NCBI RefSeq assembly: GCF_015471405.1 | Contig: NZ_BLVZ01000022.1 | Coordinates: 1 to 64,000, forward strand | DNA from: Pseudomonas cichorii | Lineage (GTDB): Bacteria > Pseudomonadota > Gammaproteobacteria > Pseudomonadales > Pseudomonadaceae | Direction: 5' to 3' | Length of the DNA stretch: 64,000 nucleotides | Notes under the pieces: model-generated | Told to the model about the DNA's origin: nothing | Database searches by the model: none | The model's input: only the letters and a program-made list of their open reading frames with translations | In this document: positions 33,886 to 43,488 of the stretch, piece by piece | Position numbering within the stretch: the first letter of the stretch is position 1 | Layout of the letters: every line of letters starts with the position of its first letter | Translations under genes and position numbers: made by a program

Positions 33886-35286
33886 ATGCTGAAGAAGCTG
33901 TTCCAGTCATTCCGTTCCCCACTGCGTAAACCGCAGCAACACACGCGCACCACGCCTGAAGTGCTCAATAGCAGCCAGCACTCGCTGCAACGCAGCCAGT
34001 TCAGCCGTCATGCCGTCAATATCGTCGAACGCCTGCAAAACGCTGGCTACCAGGCCTATCTGGTCGGCGGTTGTGTACGCGACCTGATGCTCAATATCGA
34101 GCCAAAGGACTTCGACGTGGCGACCAGCGCCACTCCCGAGCAGGTACGTGCAGAATTCCGTAACGCCCGGATCATCGGCCGCCGCTTCAAGCTGGTCCAT
34201 ATCCATTTTGGCCGGGAAATCATCGAAGTCGCGACCTTTCGTGCCAATCATCCTCAGGATGAGGACGAAGAGGACAGCAACCAGTCCTCGCGCAATGAAA
34301 GCGGCCGCATCCTGCGTGACAACGTCTATGGCACGCTGGAAGAAGACGCCCAGCGCCGTGACTTCACAATCAACGCGCTGTATTACGATCCGGTCAGCGA
34401 GCGGGTTCTCGATTACGCCAACGGCGTACACGATATTCGCAACCGCCTGATCCGCCTGATTGGCGACCCGGAGCAACGCTACAAGGAAGACCCGGTACGC
34501 ATGCTGCGGGCCGTGCGCTTCGCGGCCAAGCTGGATTTCGGCATCGAAAAACACAGCACCCTGCCGATTCGCCCGCTGGCCCCGATGCTGCGTGATATCC
34601 CGTCGGCCCGTCTGTTTGAAGAAGTGCTCAAGCTGTTCCTGTCCGGCCACGCCGAGCCCACCTTTGAAATGCTGGTGGACCTGGAGCTGTTCGAGCCACT
34701 GTTCCCGGCCAGCTCCAAGGCCCTGGAATACAACCCGACCTACACCCATACCCTGATCAGCCAGGCCTTGATCAACACCGACCTGCGCATCAAGCAGAAC
34801 AAGCCGGTCACTCCGGCATTCCTGTTCGCTGCCCTGCTCTGGCCGGCACTGCCAGCCAAGGTACTGCGCCTGCAAGAGCGCGGCATGCCGCCGATTGCTG
34901 CCATGCAGGAAGCCGCCCACGAGCTGATCATCGAGCAATGCCAGCGCATCGCGATCCCCAAGCGTTTCACCATGCCGATCCGCGAGATCTGGGACATGCA
35001 GGAACGTCTGCCGCGCCGCTCCGGCAAGCGCGCCGACCTGCTGCTCGACAACCCGCGCTTCCGTGCCGGTTACGACTTCCTGCTGCTGCGCGAAACCGCT
35101 GGCGAGCAGACCGACGGCCTGGGCGAGTGGTGGACCGATTATCAGGACAGCAACGACAGCGAACGCCGCGACATGATTCGTGACCTGAGCAACAAGCCTG
35201 AAGCGGCCGGCACCGGTCCACGCAAGCGTCGTCGCAGCAGCGGCGCCAAACGCAAGCGCTCAGACGCCGAGGCGTCGGGTGAGTAA
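33886..35286 (+). CDS. pcnB: poly(A) polymerase I
   Basis: Adds 3' A-tails that promote RNA decay. The 466-residue protein has the class II nucleotidyltransferase motif YLVGGCVRDLMLNIEPKDFD, in which GG and the later DFD provide the active site, and RRDFTINALYYDP typical of the CCA/PAP family. The C-terminus is strongly basic (RKRRRSSGAKRKR). ATG 33886 matches the family start MLKKLFQSF; a GTG nine bases upstream is in frame. Its stop overlaps the folK start. Confidence 0.95.
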   Translation: MLKKLFQSFRSPLRKPQQHTRTTPEVLNSSQHSLQRSQFSRHAVNIVERLQNAGYQAYLVGGCVRDLMLNIEPKDFDVATSATPEQVRAEFRNARIIGRRFKLVHIHFGREIIEVATFRANHPQDEDEEDSNQSSRNESGRILRDNVYGTLEEDAQRRDFTINALYYDPVSERVLDYANGVHDIRNRLIRLIGDPEQRYKEDPVRMLRAVRFAAKLDFGIEKHSTLPIRPLAPMLRDIPSARLFEEVLKLFLSGHAEPTFEMLVDLELFEPLFPASSKALEYNPTYTHTLISQALINTDLRIKQNKPVTPAFLFAALLWPALPAKVLRLQERGMPPIAAMQEAAHELIIEQCQRIAIPKRFTMPIREIWDMQERLPRRSGKRADLLLDNPRFRAGYDFLLLRETAGEQTDGLGEWWTDYQDSNDSERRDMIRDLSNKPEAAGTGPRKRRRSSGAKRKRSDAEASGE

Positions 35287-35782
35287 GCAGTCGACCCTCG
35301 AACGTGTCTATATCGGCCTGGGCAGCAATCTTGCTGACCCGGCCGAGCAATTGCGTCATGCCCTCGATGCAATAGCGCAACTGCCACAGAGCCAACTGGC
35401 AGGCGTCTCGTCCTTTTACGTCAGCGACTCCCTGCTGCCCGGCCAGCCCCGCTATACCAATGCGGTAGCAGCGCTGGATACATCACTGGCACCGCTTGAG
35501 CTGCTCGATGCATTGCAAGGCATCGAGCTGGATCAAGGCCGCGAACGCCATGAACGCTGGGGGCCACGCACGCTGGACCTGGATATCCTGCTGTTCGGCG
35601 AGCGACTTATCGACGAGCCACGCCTGAAAGTGCCGCACTATCACATGCACGCCCGGCCCTTCGTGCTCTACCCTTTGGCAGAACTCGCCCCCCGACTGCA
35701 TCTGGCAGACGGACGCGCCCTGAGCCAGTTATTGGCCGACTGTCCATTCGCGGGTCTGGAGCGTTTGTCCGCTCAGGCGTAA
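35279..35782 (+). CDS. folK: 6-hydroxymethyl-7,8-dihydropterin pyrophosphokinase
   Basis: Transfers pyrophosphate from ATP to the pterin before FolP in folate synthesis. The 167-residue protein has YIGLGSNLADP at the N-terminus and the signature RHERWGPRTLDLDILLFG. The start is GTG 35279, overlapping the pcnB stop by eight bases. The order pcnB-folK-panB is common in pseudomonads. folP is in the same window at 59.3 kb, but not linked. Confidence 0.96.
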   Translation: MSKQSTLERVYIGLGSNLADPAEQLRHALDAIAQLPQSQLAGVSSFYVSDSLLPGQPRYTNAVAALDTSLAPLELLDALQGIELDQGRERHERWGPRTLDLDILLFGERLIDEPRLKVPHYHMHARPFVLYPLAELAPRLHLADGRALSQLLADCPFAGLERLSAQA

Positions 35783-36005
35783 CGCTGTTGTGTCACCCGT
35801 TACGCCGCATCTGTAACCGATGATGAAAACGGGTAACACCTGCAATTGACTTCATGCCCCCTCCTCACGAAGATAGGCCTCCCGCCGCCAACCCAAGGGT
35901 GAACGGGCGTGAAACAGGCCTTTGCGAAACACCGCGACACGACGGTGTGCCTGCTTTTCCAAGATGAATCGCCGCAGTGTGCATAGCGCCTGATGGAGAC
36001 TTTAA

Positions 36006-36806
36006 ATGCCTGATATAACTGTTACGTCGCTGCTGGCACTCAAGCAGAAAGGTGAAAAAATCACCATGCTGACCTGCTACGACGCGACCTTCGCCCACAC
36101 CGCCAGCCAGGCAGGTGTCGAAGTGTTGCTGGTTGGCGACTCGCTGGGCATGGTCCTGCAAGGGCATGACAGCACCTTGCCTGTTACCACTGCCGAAATG
36201 GCTTATCACGTTGCCTGCGTCAAACGCGGCAATCAGGGCGCGCTGATTCTCGCCGACCTGCCGTTCATGGCCAACGCCACCCTTGAGCAGACCTTCAGCA
36301 ACAGCGCGGCACTCATGCAGGCTGGCGCACACATGGTCAAGGTCGAAGGTGCCGCGTGGCTGGCCGAATCGATACGCCTGCTCGCCGAACGCGGGATTCC
36401 GGTATGTGCCCACATGGGCCTGACACCGCAGGCTGTGAACGTGCTGGGCGGTTACAAGGTTCAGGGCCGCCTGGAAGCCCAGGCACGCCAGATGCGCGCT
36501 GACGCAATTACTCTGGAGCAGGCCGGTGCGGCCATGATCCTGCTGGAATGCGTACCGAGCGAACTGGCCGAGGAAATCACCCAGGCCGTTAAAGTCCCGG
36601 TCATCGGCATAGGCGCTGGCAGCTCCACCGACGGCCAGGTGCTGGTGCTGCATGACATGCTCGGCCTGTCGATCAGCGGTCGCGTCCCGAAATTCGTCAA
36701 GAACTTCATGGTCGGCCAGCCGGATATCCAGTCCGCTATCCAGGCCTACGTCATCGCAGTGAAAAACGTCAGCTTCCCGGCAACTGAACACGGATTCTCG
36801 GCATGA
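36006..36806 (+). CDS. panB: 3-methyl-2-oxobutanoate hydroxymethyltransferase
   Basis: First pantothenate-specific step, adding a hydroxymethyl group from methylene-THF to ketoisovalerate, a product of the ilv pathway. The 266-residue TIM barrel shows MLTCYDATFAHTA, VGDSLGMVLQGHDSTLPVT with the metal ligands, and GIGAGSSTDGQVLVLHDMLG. Starts the panBCD run; stop overlaps the panC start (ATGA). Confidence 0.97.
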   Translation: MPDITVTSLLALKQKGEKITMLTCYDATFAHTASQAGVEVLLVGDSLGMVLQGHDSTLPVTTAEMAYHVACVKRGNQGALILADLPFMANATLEQTFSNSAALMQAGAHMVKVEGAAWLAESIRLLAERGIPVCAHMGLTPQAVNVLGGYKVQGRLEAQARQMRADAITLEQAGAAMILLECVPSELAEEITQAVKVPVIGIGAGSSTDGQVLVLHDMLGLSISGRVPKFVKNFMVGQPDIQSAIQAYVIAVKNVSFPATEHGFSA

Positions 36807-37651
36807 ACACAGTAAAAACCGTACTGGAACTGCGCGCAGCCGTTGCTCGCGCCCGCAGCGAAGGTAAACGGATCGGCTTGACGCCCACGATGGGCAACCT
36901 GCACAGCGGGCATACGGCACTGGTCACTCGTGCATCCCAGCGTGCAGACTTCGTGGTAGCCACCATCTTCGTCAACCCGTTGCAGTTCGGCCCCAACGAA
37001 GACCTGGCGAGTTACCCGCGCACTCTGGCTGCCGATCAGGAAAAACTTCTGGAAGCAGGTTGCAACCTGCTGTTCACGCCCAGCGTCGAAGAAATGTACC
37101 CGCACGGCATGGCTGATCAGACGCTGGTCAGCGTCCCGCACCTTTCCGAAGGGCTGTGCGGTGCAAGCCGTCCAGGCCATTTCGATGGTGTCGCCACCGT
37201 CGTCAGCAAGCTGTTCAACATGGTGCAGCCCGATCTGGCCGTGTTTGGCGAAAAAGACTTCCAGCAACTGGCTGTGATTCGTGCCCTGGTCCGGGATCTG
37301 AACATGCCGATCCAGATCATTGGCGAGCCGACCGTGCGCGCCAGCGATGGCCTGGCCCTGTCATCGCGTAACGGTTATCTGAGCGAAGAGCAACGCGCCA
37401 AAGCGCCTGCGCTGTATCGCGTGCTCAGTACGGTAGCCGACGGCATTCGCAACAACGAAGACATCAATGCCCTGATCGACATCGGCAAAAGGACGCTGGA
37501 AACCGAAGGTTTCCGTATCGACTATCTGGAAGTGCGCGAAGCCACCAGCCTGCGTCCTGCGACCGGACAAGACCGGGACCTGGTCATTCTGGCTGCAGCC
37601 TTTCTGGGCAAGACCCGCTTGATCGACAATCTGCACCTGACCAAGGAATAA
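36803..37651 (+). CDS. panC: pantothenate synthetase
   Basis: ATP-dependent ligation of pantoate and beta-alanine. The 282-residue protein has the HIGH-type nucleotide site PTMGNLHSGHTALV, FVNPLQFGPNEDL, FGEKDFQQLAVIR and the KMSKS-like LALSSRNGYLS. Overlaps panB by four bases and lies seven bases before panD. Confidence 0.97.
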   Translation: MNTVKTVLELRAAVARARSEGKRIGLTPTMGNLHSGHTALVTRASQRADFVVATIFVNPLQFGPNEDLASYPRTLAADQEKLLEAGCNLLFTPSVEEMYPHGMADQTLVSVPHLSEGLCGASRPGHFDGVATVVSKLFNMVQPDLAVFGEKDFQQLAVIRALVRDLNMPIQIIGEPTVRASDGLALSSRNGYLSEEQRAKAPALYRVLSTVADGIRNNEDINALIDIGKRTLETEGFRIDYLEVREATSLRPATGQDRDLVILAAAFLGKTRLIDNLHLTKE

Positions 37652-37658
37652 CAACAAG

Positions 37659-38039
37659 ATGCAAACCGTGATGCTCAAAGCCAAACTGCACCGCGCAGAA
37701 GTCACCCACGCCGTGCTCGACTACGAAGGCTCATGCGCCATCGATGGCGAGTGGCTGGACCTGTCCGGCATTCGCGAGTACGAACAGATCCAGATCTACA
37801 ACATCGACAATGGCGAGCGTTTTACCACCTACGCCATCCGTGGTGAAGAAGGTTCGCGCATGATTTCGGTCAATGGCGCAGCGGCCCACAAGGCAAAGGT
37901 CGGCGACCGTGTGATCATCTGCGCCTATGCTCAGTACTCCGACGCCGAGCTGGTCAATTTCAAGCCGCGCATGCTCTATATGGCGCCGGGCAATGAACTT
38001 AGCCATACAAGTAATGCCATACCGGTACAGGTTGCTTAA
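37659..38039 (+). CDS. panD: aspartate 1-decarboxylase precursor
   Basis: Makes beta-alanine from aspartate. The 126-residue proenzyme self-cleaves between Gly24 and Ser25 (YEGSCAIDGEW) to form the pyruvoyl group. The serine, the YE before it and the later NGAAAHKAKVGD are intact, so it should be active. Third gene of panBCD. Confidence 0.97.
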   Translation: MQTVMLKAKLHRAEVTHAVLDYEGSCAIDGEWLDLSGIREYEQIQIYNIDNGERFTTYAIRGEEGSRMISVNGAAAHKAKVGDRVIICAYAQYSDAELVNFKPRMLYMAPGNELSHTSNAIPVQVA

Positions 38040-38227
38040 GCAATCCATACACCGAATAGCTAAAAGCCCGGTCACTGACATGTGTGAAATAGTACCGGGC
38101 TCAGGTAAGACAGAGCGCAGACAAACAGGCATGCGGAGGGTAGTCTCCGTTACGTTGCCGAGCATTCGAGTTTGCGACCTGGCTTTTCAACCTCCAAGGC
38201 AGTTCAAGTTAAAGGAAACCCGCAGCG

Positions 38228-39892
38228 ATGGCGTACTACCGCAATCCTTCTGATGTGACCGCTCTGCCCGCCTGGCAAGCGCTGAGTCAACACCGCCAAG
38301 CCATGCAGGATTTCAGCATGCGCGATGCGTTCAATGCAGATCCGCAACGCTTCAGCCAATTCACCCTCAGCAGTTGCGGCCTGTTTCTCGACTACTCGAA
38401 AAACCTGATTACCGGCGAAACCCAGGATTTGCTGGTCAATCTGGCCAATGAAGTCGGCCTGAAAGAAGCTATCAAAGCGCAGTACGACGGCGAACTGGTC
38501 AACTCTTCAGAAGGTCGTCCGGCCCTGCATACCGCGCTGCGCCGCCCGGTTGGCGACAAGTTGCTGGTCAACGGCGTCAACGTGATGCCGGAAGTCCACA
38601 AAGTCCTCAACCAGATCACCGAACTGGTCGGGCGCATTCACGATGGCCTCTGGCGCGGCTACACCGAGAAACCCATCACCGACGTGGTGAACATCGGTAT
38701 CGGTGGCTCGTTCCTCGGCCCGGAGCTGGTCTCCGAAGCACTCTTGTCGTACGCCCACAAAGGCGTGCGCTGCCATTACCTGGCCAATATCGACGGCAGT
38801 GAATTCCACGAACTGTCGATGAAGATTCGCGCCGAAACCACGCTGTTTATCGTGTCGTCGAAATCCTTCAATACGCTGGAAACCCTGAAGAACGCTCAGG
38901 CAGCACGCGCCTGGTATCTGGCTCAAGGGGGCTCCGAGGCCGAGCTGTATCGCCACTTCATCGCGGTATCGAGCAACAACGCTGCGGCGGTGGCCTTCGG
39001 TATTCGTGAAGAGAACATCTTCCCGATGTGGGACTGGGTTGGCGGACGTTACTCGCTGTGGTCGGCCATCGGCCTGCCTATCGCGCTGGCCATCGGCATG
39101 TCCAACTTCAAGGAATTGCTGTCCGGTGCCTACACCATGGACCAGCACTTCCAGAGCGCGCCTTTTGAAAAGAACATGCCGGTTCTGCTGGCACTGCTGG
39201 GCGTCTGGTATGGCAATTTCTGGGGCTCGCAGAGCCACGCGATCCTGCCTTACGACCACTACCTGCGCAACATCACCAAGCACTTGCAACAGCTGGACAT
39301 GGAATCCAACGGCAAGAGCGTGCGCCAGGACGGTACTCCGGTTTCCACCGATACCGGCCCGGTCATCTGGGGTGGCGTCGGCTGCAATGGTCAGCACGCT
39401 TACCACCAGTTGCTGCACCAAGGCACCCAACTGATTCCGGCTGACTTCATCGTGCCGATCGTCAGCTTCAACCCGGTTTCCGACCATCACCAGTGGCTGT
39501 ACGCCAACTGCCTGTCGCAAAGCCAGGCACTGATGCTGGGCAAGACCCGCGCCGAAGCCGAAGCCGAGCTGCGTGAAAAAGGCCTGCCGGAAGATCAGGT
39601 GCAGCAGATTGCGCCGCACAAGGTCATTCCGGGCAACCGCCCGAGCAACACGCTGGTGGTTGAACGCATCAGCCCACGCCGTCTGGGTGCGCTGGTGGCC
39701 ATGTATGAACACAAGGTCTTCGTGCAGAGCGTGATCTGGGGCATCAACGCCTTCGACCAGTGGGGCGTCGAGCTGGGTAAAGAGCTGGGCAAAGGCGTTT
39801 ATCAGCGCCTGACCGGCGGTATCGAAGACCCTGCCGAAGATGCTTCGACTCAAGGCCTGATCAACTACTTCCGCGGGCGTCATCGCGGCTGA
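38228..39892 (+). CDS. pgi: glucose-6-phosphate isomerase
   Basis: Interconverts glucose-6-phosphate and fructose-6-phosphate. The 554-residue protein carries NIGIGGSFLGPELVSEA, the first PGI signature DTGPVIWGGVGCNGQHAYHQ in full, and the C-terminal GINAFDQWGVELGKELG. An AAAGGAAA site precedes the ATG. The 188-base gap after panD allows its own promoter. In pseudomonads it works mainly in gluconeogenic and Entner-Doudoroff cycling directions. Confidence 0.97.
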   Translation: MAYYRNPSDVTALPAWQALSQHRQAMQDFSMRDAFNADPQRFSQFTLSSCGLFLDYSKNLITGETQDLLVNLANEVGLKEAIKAQYDGELVNSSEGRPALHTALRRPVGDKLLVNGVNVMPEVHKVLNQITELVGRIHDGLWRGYTEKPITDVVNIGIGGSFLGPELVSEALLSYAHKGVRCHYLANIDGSEFHELSMKIRAETTLFIVSSKSFNTLETLKNAQAARAWYLAQGGSEAELYRHFIAVSSNNAAAVAFGIREENIFPMWDWVGGRYSLWSAIGLPIALAIGMSNFKELLSGAYTMDQHFQSAPFEKNMPVLLALLGVWYGNFWGSQSHAILPYDHYLRNITKHLQQLDMESNGKSVRQDGTPVSTDTGPVIWGGVGCNGQHAYHQLLHQGTQLIPADFIVPIVSFNPVSDHHQWLYANCLSQSQALMLGKTRAEAEAELREKGLPEDQVQQIAPHKVIPGNRPSNTLVVERISPRRLGALVAMYEHKVFVQSVIWGINAFDQWGVELGKELGKGVYQRLTGGIEDPAEDASTQGLINYFRGRHRG

Positions 39893-39967
39893 TCGAGGTC
39901 GAAACAGGGGCAGATTCATTTGCGATGACGGTATTGAACACGACAAATATCTGTCGGATGTGACGGC

Positions 39968-39998
39968 CTCTCGCGAATGAATTCGCTCCTGCTCTGTA
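39968..39998. repeat. REP-like element
   Basis: CTCGCGAATGAATTCGCTCC contains the palindrome GCGAATGAATTCGC and matches the dispersed Pseudomonas REP type; a near copy is at 12697. Confidence 0.6.
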
Positions 39999-40014
39999 AT
40001 GCCGATACAAAACT

Positions 40015-40058
40015 TGTAGGAGGCAGCTTGCAGGCGACAAGGCTCCTACTCTCTGTAG
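40015..40058. repeat. second REP-like hairpin
   Basis: TTGTAGGAGGCAGCTTGCAGGC and the downstream GGCTCCTAC form an imperfect hairpin of REP type (GTAGGAG/CTCCTAC), 20 bases after the previous element, making a small REP cluster between pgi and the MpaB-family gene. Confidence 0.55.
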
Positions 40059-40088
40059 AAGCTGCCCGTTGTTTCAAAACGAGAGCAC

Positions 40089-40958
40089 ATGGAATTCATT
40101 CGTCGTCGTATCGAAACTCAGGTCATAAGCCTGACCGGATTGTCATTGGGCCAACTGGATCTGGAAAATCCCAAGGGCGATCCCGGTCTGTTCGGCCCGC
40201 AGGCCATTTGCTGGCGCGTGCATGGCGACTTCACCAGCATGCTGATCGGCGGCATCAGCGCCTTGATGTTGCAGGCGCTTCATCCCCTGGCATTGTCCGG
40301 TATCTGGGATCACTCCAACTTCCGACAGGACATGCTGGGCCGGCTGCGTCGCACCGGACAGTTCCTGGCTGGCACAACCTTTGGCGCCACCCACGATGCG
40401 AACTGGCTGATCGAAAAGGTGCGCACCATCCATCTACAGATCACCGGAACCGCGCCCGATGGCCGGCCTTACGCCGCCAGCGATCCCGAGCTGCTGACCT
40501 GGGTGCATGTAGCGGAAGTCAGCAGCTTTCTCGCGGCACATCTGCGCTATCTCAACCCTGAGTTGTCACTGGCCGATCAAGACACCTACTACGCTGAAAC
40601 AGCCCTTATCGCCGAACGCCTGGGCGCACGTGATGTACCCGGCTCACGCCAGGAAATTGCCAGCTATCTGGAGAACATACGCGGGCAACTGCTGTGCGAC
40701 GAGCGCAGCCGCGAGGTGATACGCCTGTTGCTCAACGAGCCGGCCCCCAACTGGCTGGTCAAACCGTTCGGCGCCCTGATGATGCAGGCCGGGATCGACC
40801 TGCTTCCACTCTGGGCCTGCGAGATGCTCGATGTCGAGCAAGGCCCTCTGCGGCGCAAGATGATTCGAGCTGGAGTCAATGGCAGCGCCCCGATACTGCG
40901 CTGGGCCGTGCGCAACGGCTCCATTCATCGGGCACAGCGAAGAATGGCGCCTGGATAA
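40089..40958 (+). CDS. MpaB/DUF2236-family oxygenase-like protein
   Basis: A 289-residue protein of the DUF2236 group, which includes latex-clearing protein and MpaB-type haem oxygenases. Family features are GDFTSMLIGGISALMLQALHP and HDANWLIEKVRTIH with its histidine-rich helix, LLTWVHVAEVSSFL, then ALIAERLGARDVP. The two histidines in LHP and WVHV are likely haem or substrate contacts. No signal peptide is seen, although hydrophobic helices are frequent. Substrate unknown. It is separated from pgi by REP-like repeats, so is likely its own unit. Confidence 0.78.
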   Translation: MEFIRRRIETQVISLTGLSLGQLDLENPKGDPGLFGPQAICWRVHGDFTSMLIGGISALMLQALHPLALSGIWDHSNFRQDMLGRLRRTGQFLAGTTFGATHDANWLIEKVRTIHLQITGTAPDGRPYAASDPELLTWVHVAEVSSFLAAHLRYLNPELSLADQDTYYAETALIAERLGARDVPGSRQEIASYLENIRGQLLCDERSREVIRLLLNEPAPNWLVKPFGALMMQAGIDLLPLWACEMLDVEQGPLRRKMIRAGVNGSAPILRWAVRNGSIHRAQRRMAPG

Positions 40959-41072
40959 GGTGACCGCCGGGTTCTCGGTTGGAACCCCGGTTTGCAGATG
41001 TGCCAACATGAGCCGATTGATCACACAGAGCCGCTACCCGGCTCAGCCCCAATAACAATGAGGATCAGCACC

Positions 41073-42251
41073 ATGCAAGACGTCGTTATCGTTGCCGCCA
41101 CCCGGACTGCCGTGGGCAGCTTTCAGGGCTCACTGGCCAGCGTGCCCGCTGTGGAACTGGGCGCTGCGGTTATTCGCCAACTCCTGACCCGGACCGGTGT
41201 GGATGGCGGGCAGATCGATGAAGTCATCATGGGCCAGGTGCTGACCGCTGGTGCAGGCCAGAACCCTGCACGTCAGGCTGCGATCAAGGCCGGGCTGCCG
41301 TTTGCCGTGCCTGCCATGACCCTGAACAAGGTCTGCGGCTCCGGCCTCAAGGCTCTGCATCTGGCAACCCAGGCGATTCGTTGTGGTGATGCCGAAATCA
41401 TCATTGCCGGTGGCCAGGAGAACATGAGCCTGGCCAATTACGTGATGCCCGGCGCACGCACCGGTCTGCGCATGGGCCACGCTTCTCTGGTGGACACCAT
41501 GATCAGCGACGGCCTGTGGGACGCCTTCAACGATTACCATATGGGGATCACGGCCGAAAACCTCGCCGACAAATACGAAATCAGCCGCCAGGCCCAGGAT
41601 GAATTCGCGGCCACTTCGCAACAGCACGCGGTCGCGGCCATCGAAGCCGGGCGTTTCGTGGATGAAATCACCCCGATCCTGATTCCGCAGCGCAAAGGCG
41701 ACCCACTGCACTTCGATACCGATGAACAGCCACGCGCCGGCACCACCGCCGAATCCCTGGGCAAGCTCAAGGCCGCCTTCAAGAAAGACGGCACAGTCAC
41801 CGCTGGCAATGCCTCGTCCATCAATGATGGAGCAGCGGCCGTGATGCTGATGAGCGCCGCCAAAGCCGAACAACTGGGGTTGCCGGTGCTGGCGCGCATA
41901 GCCGGCTATGCCAATGCTGGCGTAGACCCGGCCATCATGGGCATCGGCCCGGTCAGCGCGACACGCCGCTGTCTGGACAAGGCCGGCTGGGCACTGGAAG
42001 AGCTGGACCTGATAGAAGCCAACGAAGCGTTTGCCGCGCAGTCGCTATCGGTTGCCAAGGAACTGGGCCTGGATCTGAACAAGGTCAACGTCAATGGCGG
42101 CGCCATCGCCCTGGGTCATCCCATCGGCGCATCTGGCTGCCGCGTGCTGGTGACGCTGTTGCATGAAATGATCAGGCGCGACGCCAAAAAAGGGCTGGCT
42201 ACGCTCTGCATTGGCGGCGGTCAGGGTGTCGCACTGGCGCTGGCTCGCTGA
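41073..42251 (+). CDS. acetyl-CoA C-acetyltransferase (thiolase)
   Basis: Condenses or cleaves acetoacetyl-CoA. The 392-residue protein has the nucleophilic cysteine in NKVCGSGLKALHLA (near residue 89), the histidine in NGGAIALGHPIGASGCR and the second cysteine in LCIGGGQGVALAL, so the full catalytic set is present. ATG 41073 has GAGGATC upstream; an in-frame GTG/ATG run starting at 40992 is unlikely. No neighbouring beta-oxidation or PHB genes fix its pathway; atoB- or phaA-like are equally possible names. Confidence 0.92.
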   Translation: MQDVVIVAATRTAVGSFQGSLASVPAVELGAAVIRQLLTRTGVDGGQIDEVIMGQVLTAGAGQNPARQAAIKAGLPFAVPAMTLNKVCGSGLKALHLATQAIRCGDAEIIIAGGQENMSLANYVMPGARTGLRMGHASLVDTMISDGLWDAFNDYHMGITAENLADKYEISRQAQDEFAATSQQHAVAAIEAGRFVDEITPILIPQRKGDPLHFDTDEQPRAGTTAESLGKLKAAFKKDGTVTAGNASSINDGAAAVMLMSAAKAEQLGLPVLARIAGYANAGVDPAIMGIGPVSATRRCLDKAGWALEELDLIEANEAFAAQSLSVAKELGLDLNKVNVNGGAIALGHPIGASGCRVLVTLLHEMIRRDAKKGLATLCIGGGQGVALALAR

Positions 42252-42265
42252 TTTATGGTGTCTGG

Positions 42266-42299
42266 CCGATCGCTCTCATGCCTGTGGGAGCGATCGGCA
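42266..42299. terminator. inverted repeat after the thiolase gene
   Basis: GCCGATCGCTCTC pairs with GGGAGCGATCGGC over an ATGCCTGT loop, with one or two wobble pairs. No T-run follows. GTGGGAGCGATCG also resembles REP sequences, so it may be a REP acting as the 3' end stabiliser. Confidence 0.55.
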
Positions 42300-42360
42300 A
42301 TCTCTCCTCGCCCTGTAACTGGTAAACTCCCGCGCCTAATTCCAGCCCAAGGCGCTCTGC

Positions 42361-43377
42361 ATGTCTTCCTTGAATCAGGCGCTCAGCGTCGCCCTCGATA
42401 ACCGTCAAAACCTGCTGGCCGAGCTACATCAGCAAGGGACGGACTGCTATCGCCTGTTTCACGGCAGCCAGGAAGGTGCCAGCGGCTTGACCATCGACCG
42501 CTATGGCCCGCAACTGCTGGTACAAAGCTTTCATAACACGCTGGATCTGGACTCGTTGCTTGGGCTGCACGCACAGGTCAATGCCCGGTTGGGCCTGGAA
42601 ACCTTGCTGGTTTATAACGACCGCTCGCAGGGCAACTCGCGCATCGACCGCCAGGACCCGGTCTACAAGCCTCAAGAGGCCGCTCTGGAGGACCTGATCG
42701 GTCACGAGTGGGGCCTGAAATATCGGGTGCGCGGCCGTCATACCGGGCAGGACCCGCTGCTGTTTCTCGACCTGCGCAATACACGCGGCTGGGTCAAGGC
42801 GCACAGCAAGGGCAAAAGTGTATTGAACCTGTTTTCCTACACCTGCGGCGTCGGCTTGAGCGCTGCTGCCGGTGGCGCGAGTGAAGTCTGCAATCTGGAC
42901 TTTGCCGAGAGCAATCTGGCCGTGGGCCGTGAAAACGGAGCCCTCAACCCGCACTTGCCGCCGATGCAATTCATCCAGTCGGATTATTTCCCGGCCATTC
43001 GGCAACTGGCAGGCTTGCCGGTCAGTTCGCGTCGCGGGCAAAAACTTCCAGCCTACACAAGACTTGAACAACGTCAGTACGATCTGGTGCTGCTCGACCC
43101 GCCAGCCTGGGCGAAAAGCGCCTTCGGCACGGTCGACCTCCTGCGTGACTACCAGAGCCTGCTCAAACCGGCACTCCTGAGCACTGCCGAAGACGGTGTA
43201 CTGATCTGCTGCAACAACCTGGCAAAAGTCAGCATGGACGATTGGCGAGAGCAGGTTCTGCGTTGCGCAACCAAAGCTGGCCGACCGGTACGTGACTGTC
43301 AGGTCATTCAGCCTGCCGCAGACTTCCCTTCACAGGACAATCAGCCTCCGCTCAAAACGCTGATTCTGCAGTTCTGA
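42361..43377 (+). CDS. class I SAM-dependent rRNA cytosine methyltransferase, RlmI-like
   Basis: A 338-residue methyltransferase of the RlmI/RlmK group. The N-terminal 80 residues hold the small beta domain seen in RlmI (FHGSQEGASGLTIDRYG). The SAM site is in VLNLFSYTCGVGLSAA near residue 157 and the catalytic motif is LDPPAWAKSAFG near 246. It lacks the N-terminal PUA domain of E. coli RlmI (396 residues). Target position in 23S rRNA is not certain. Confidence 0.85.
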   Translation: MSSLNQALSVALDNRQNLLAELHQQGTDCYRLFHGSQEGASGLTIDRYGPQLLVQSFHNTLDLDSLLGLHAQVNARLGLETLLVYNDRSQGNSRIDRQDPVYKPQEAALEDLIGHEWGLKYRVRGRHTGQDPLLFLDLRNTRGWVKAHSKGKSVLNLFSYTCGVGLSAAAGGASEVCNLDFAESNLAVGRENGALNPHLPPMQFIQSDYFPAIRQLAGLPVSSRRGQKLPAYTRLEQRQYDLVLLDPPAWAKSAFGTVDLLRDYQSLLKPALLSTAEDGVLICCNNLAKVSMDDWREQVLRCATKAGRPVRDCQVIQPAADFPSQDNQPPLKTLILQF

Positions 43378-43488
43378 TATCGCCTCGTATTAAAGGAAAT
43401 TTCCTACGACGCTGGGAGGCTTTGCCTTTTGAACCCAATGGGCGTGCCATACTCCAAGGAGCTCCGAAAGAAAGAGACAAAGCCCCAC

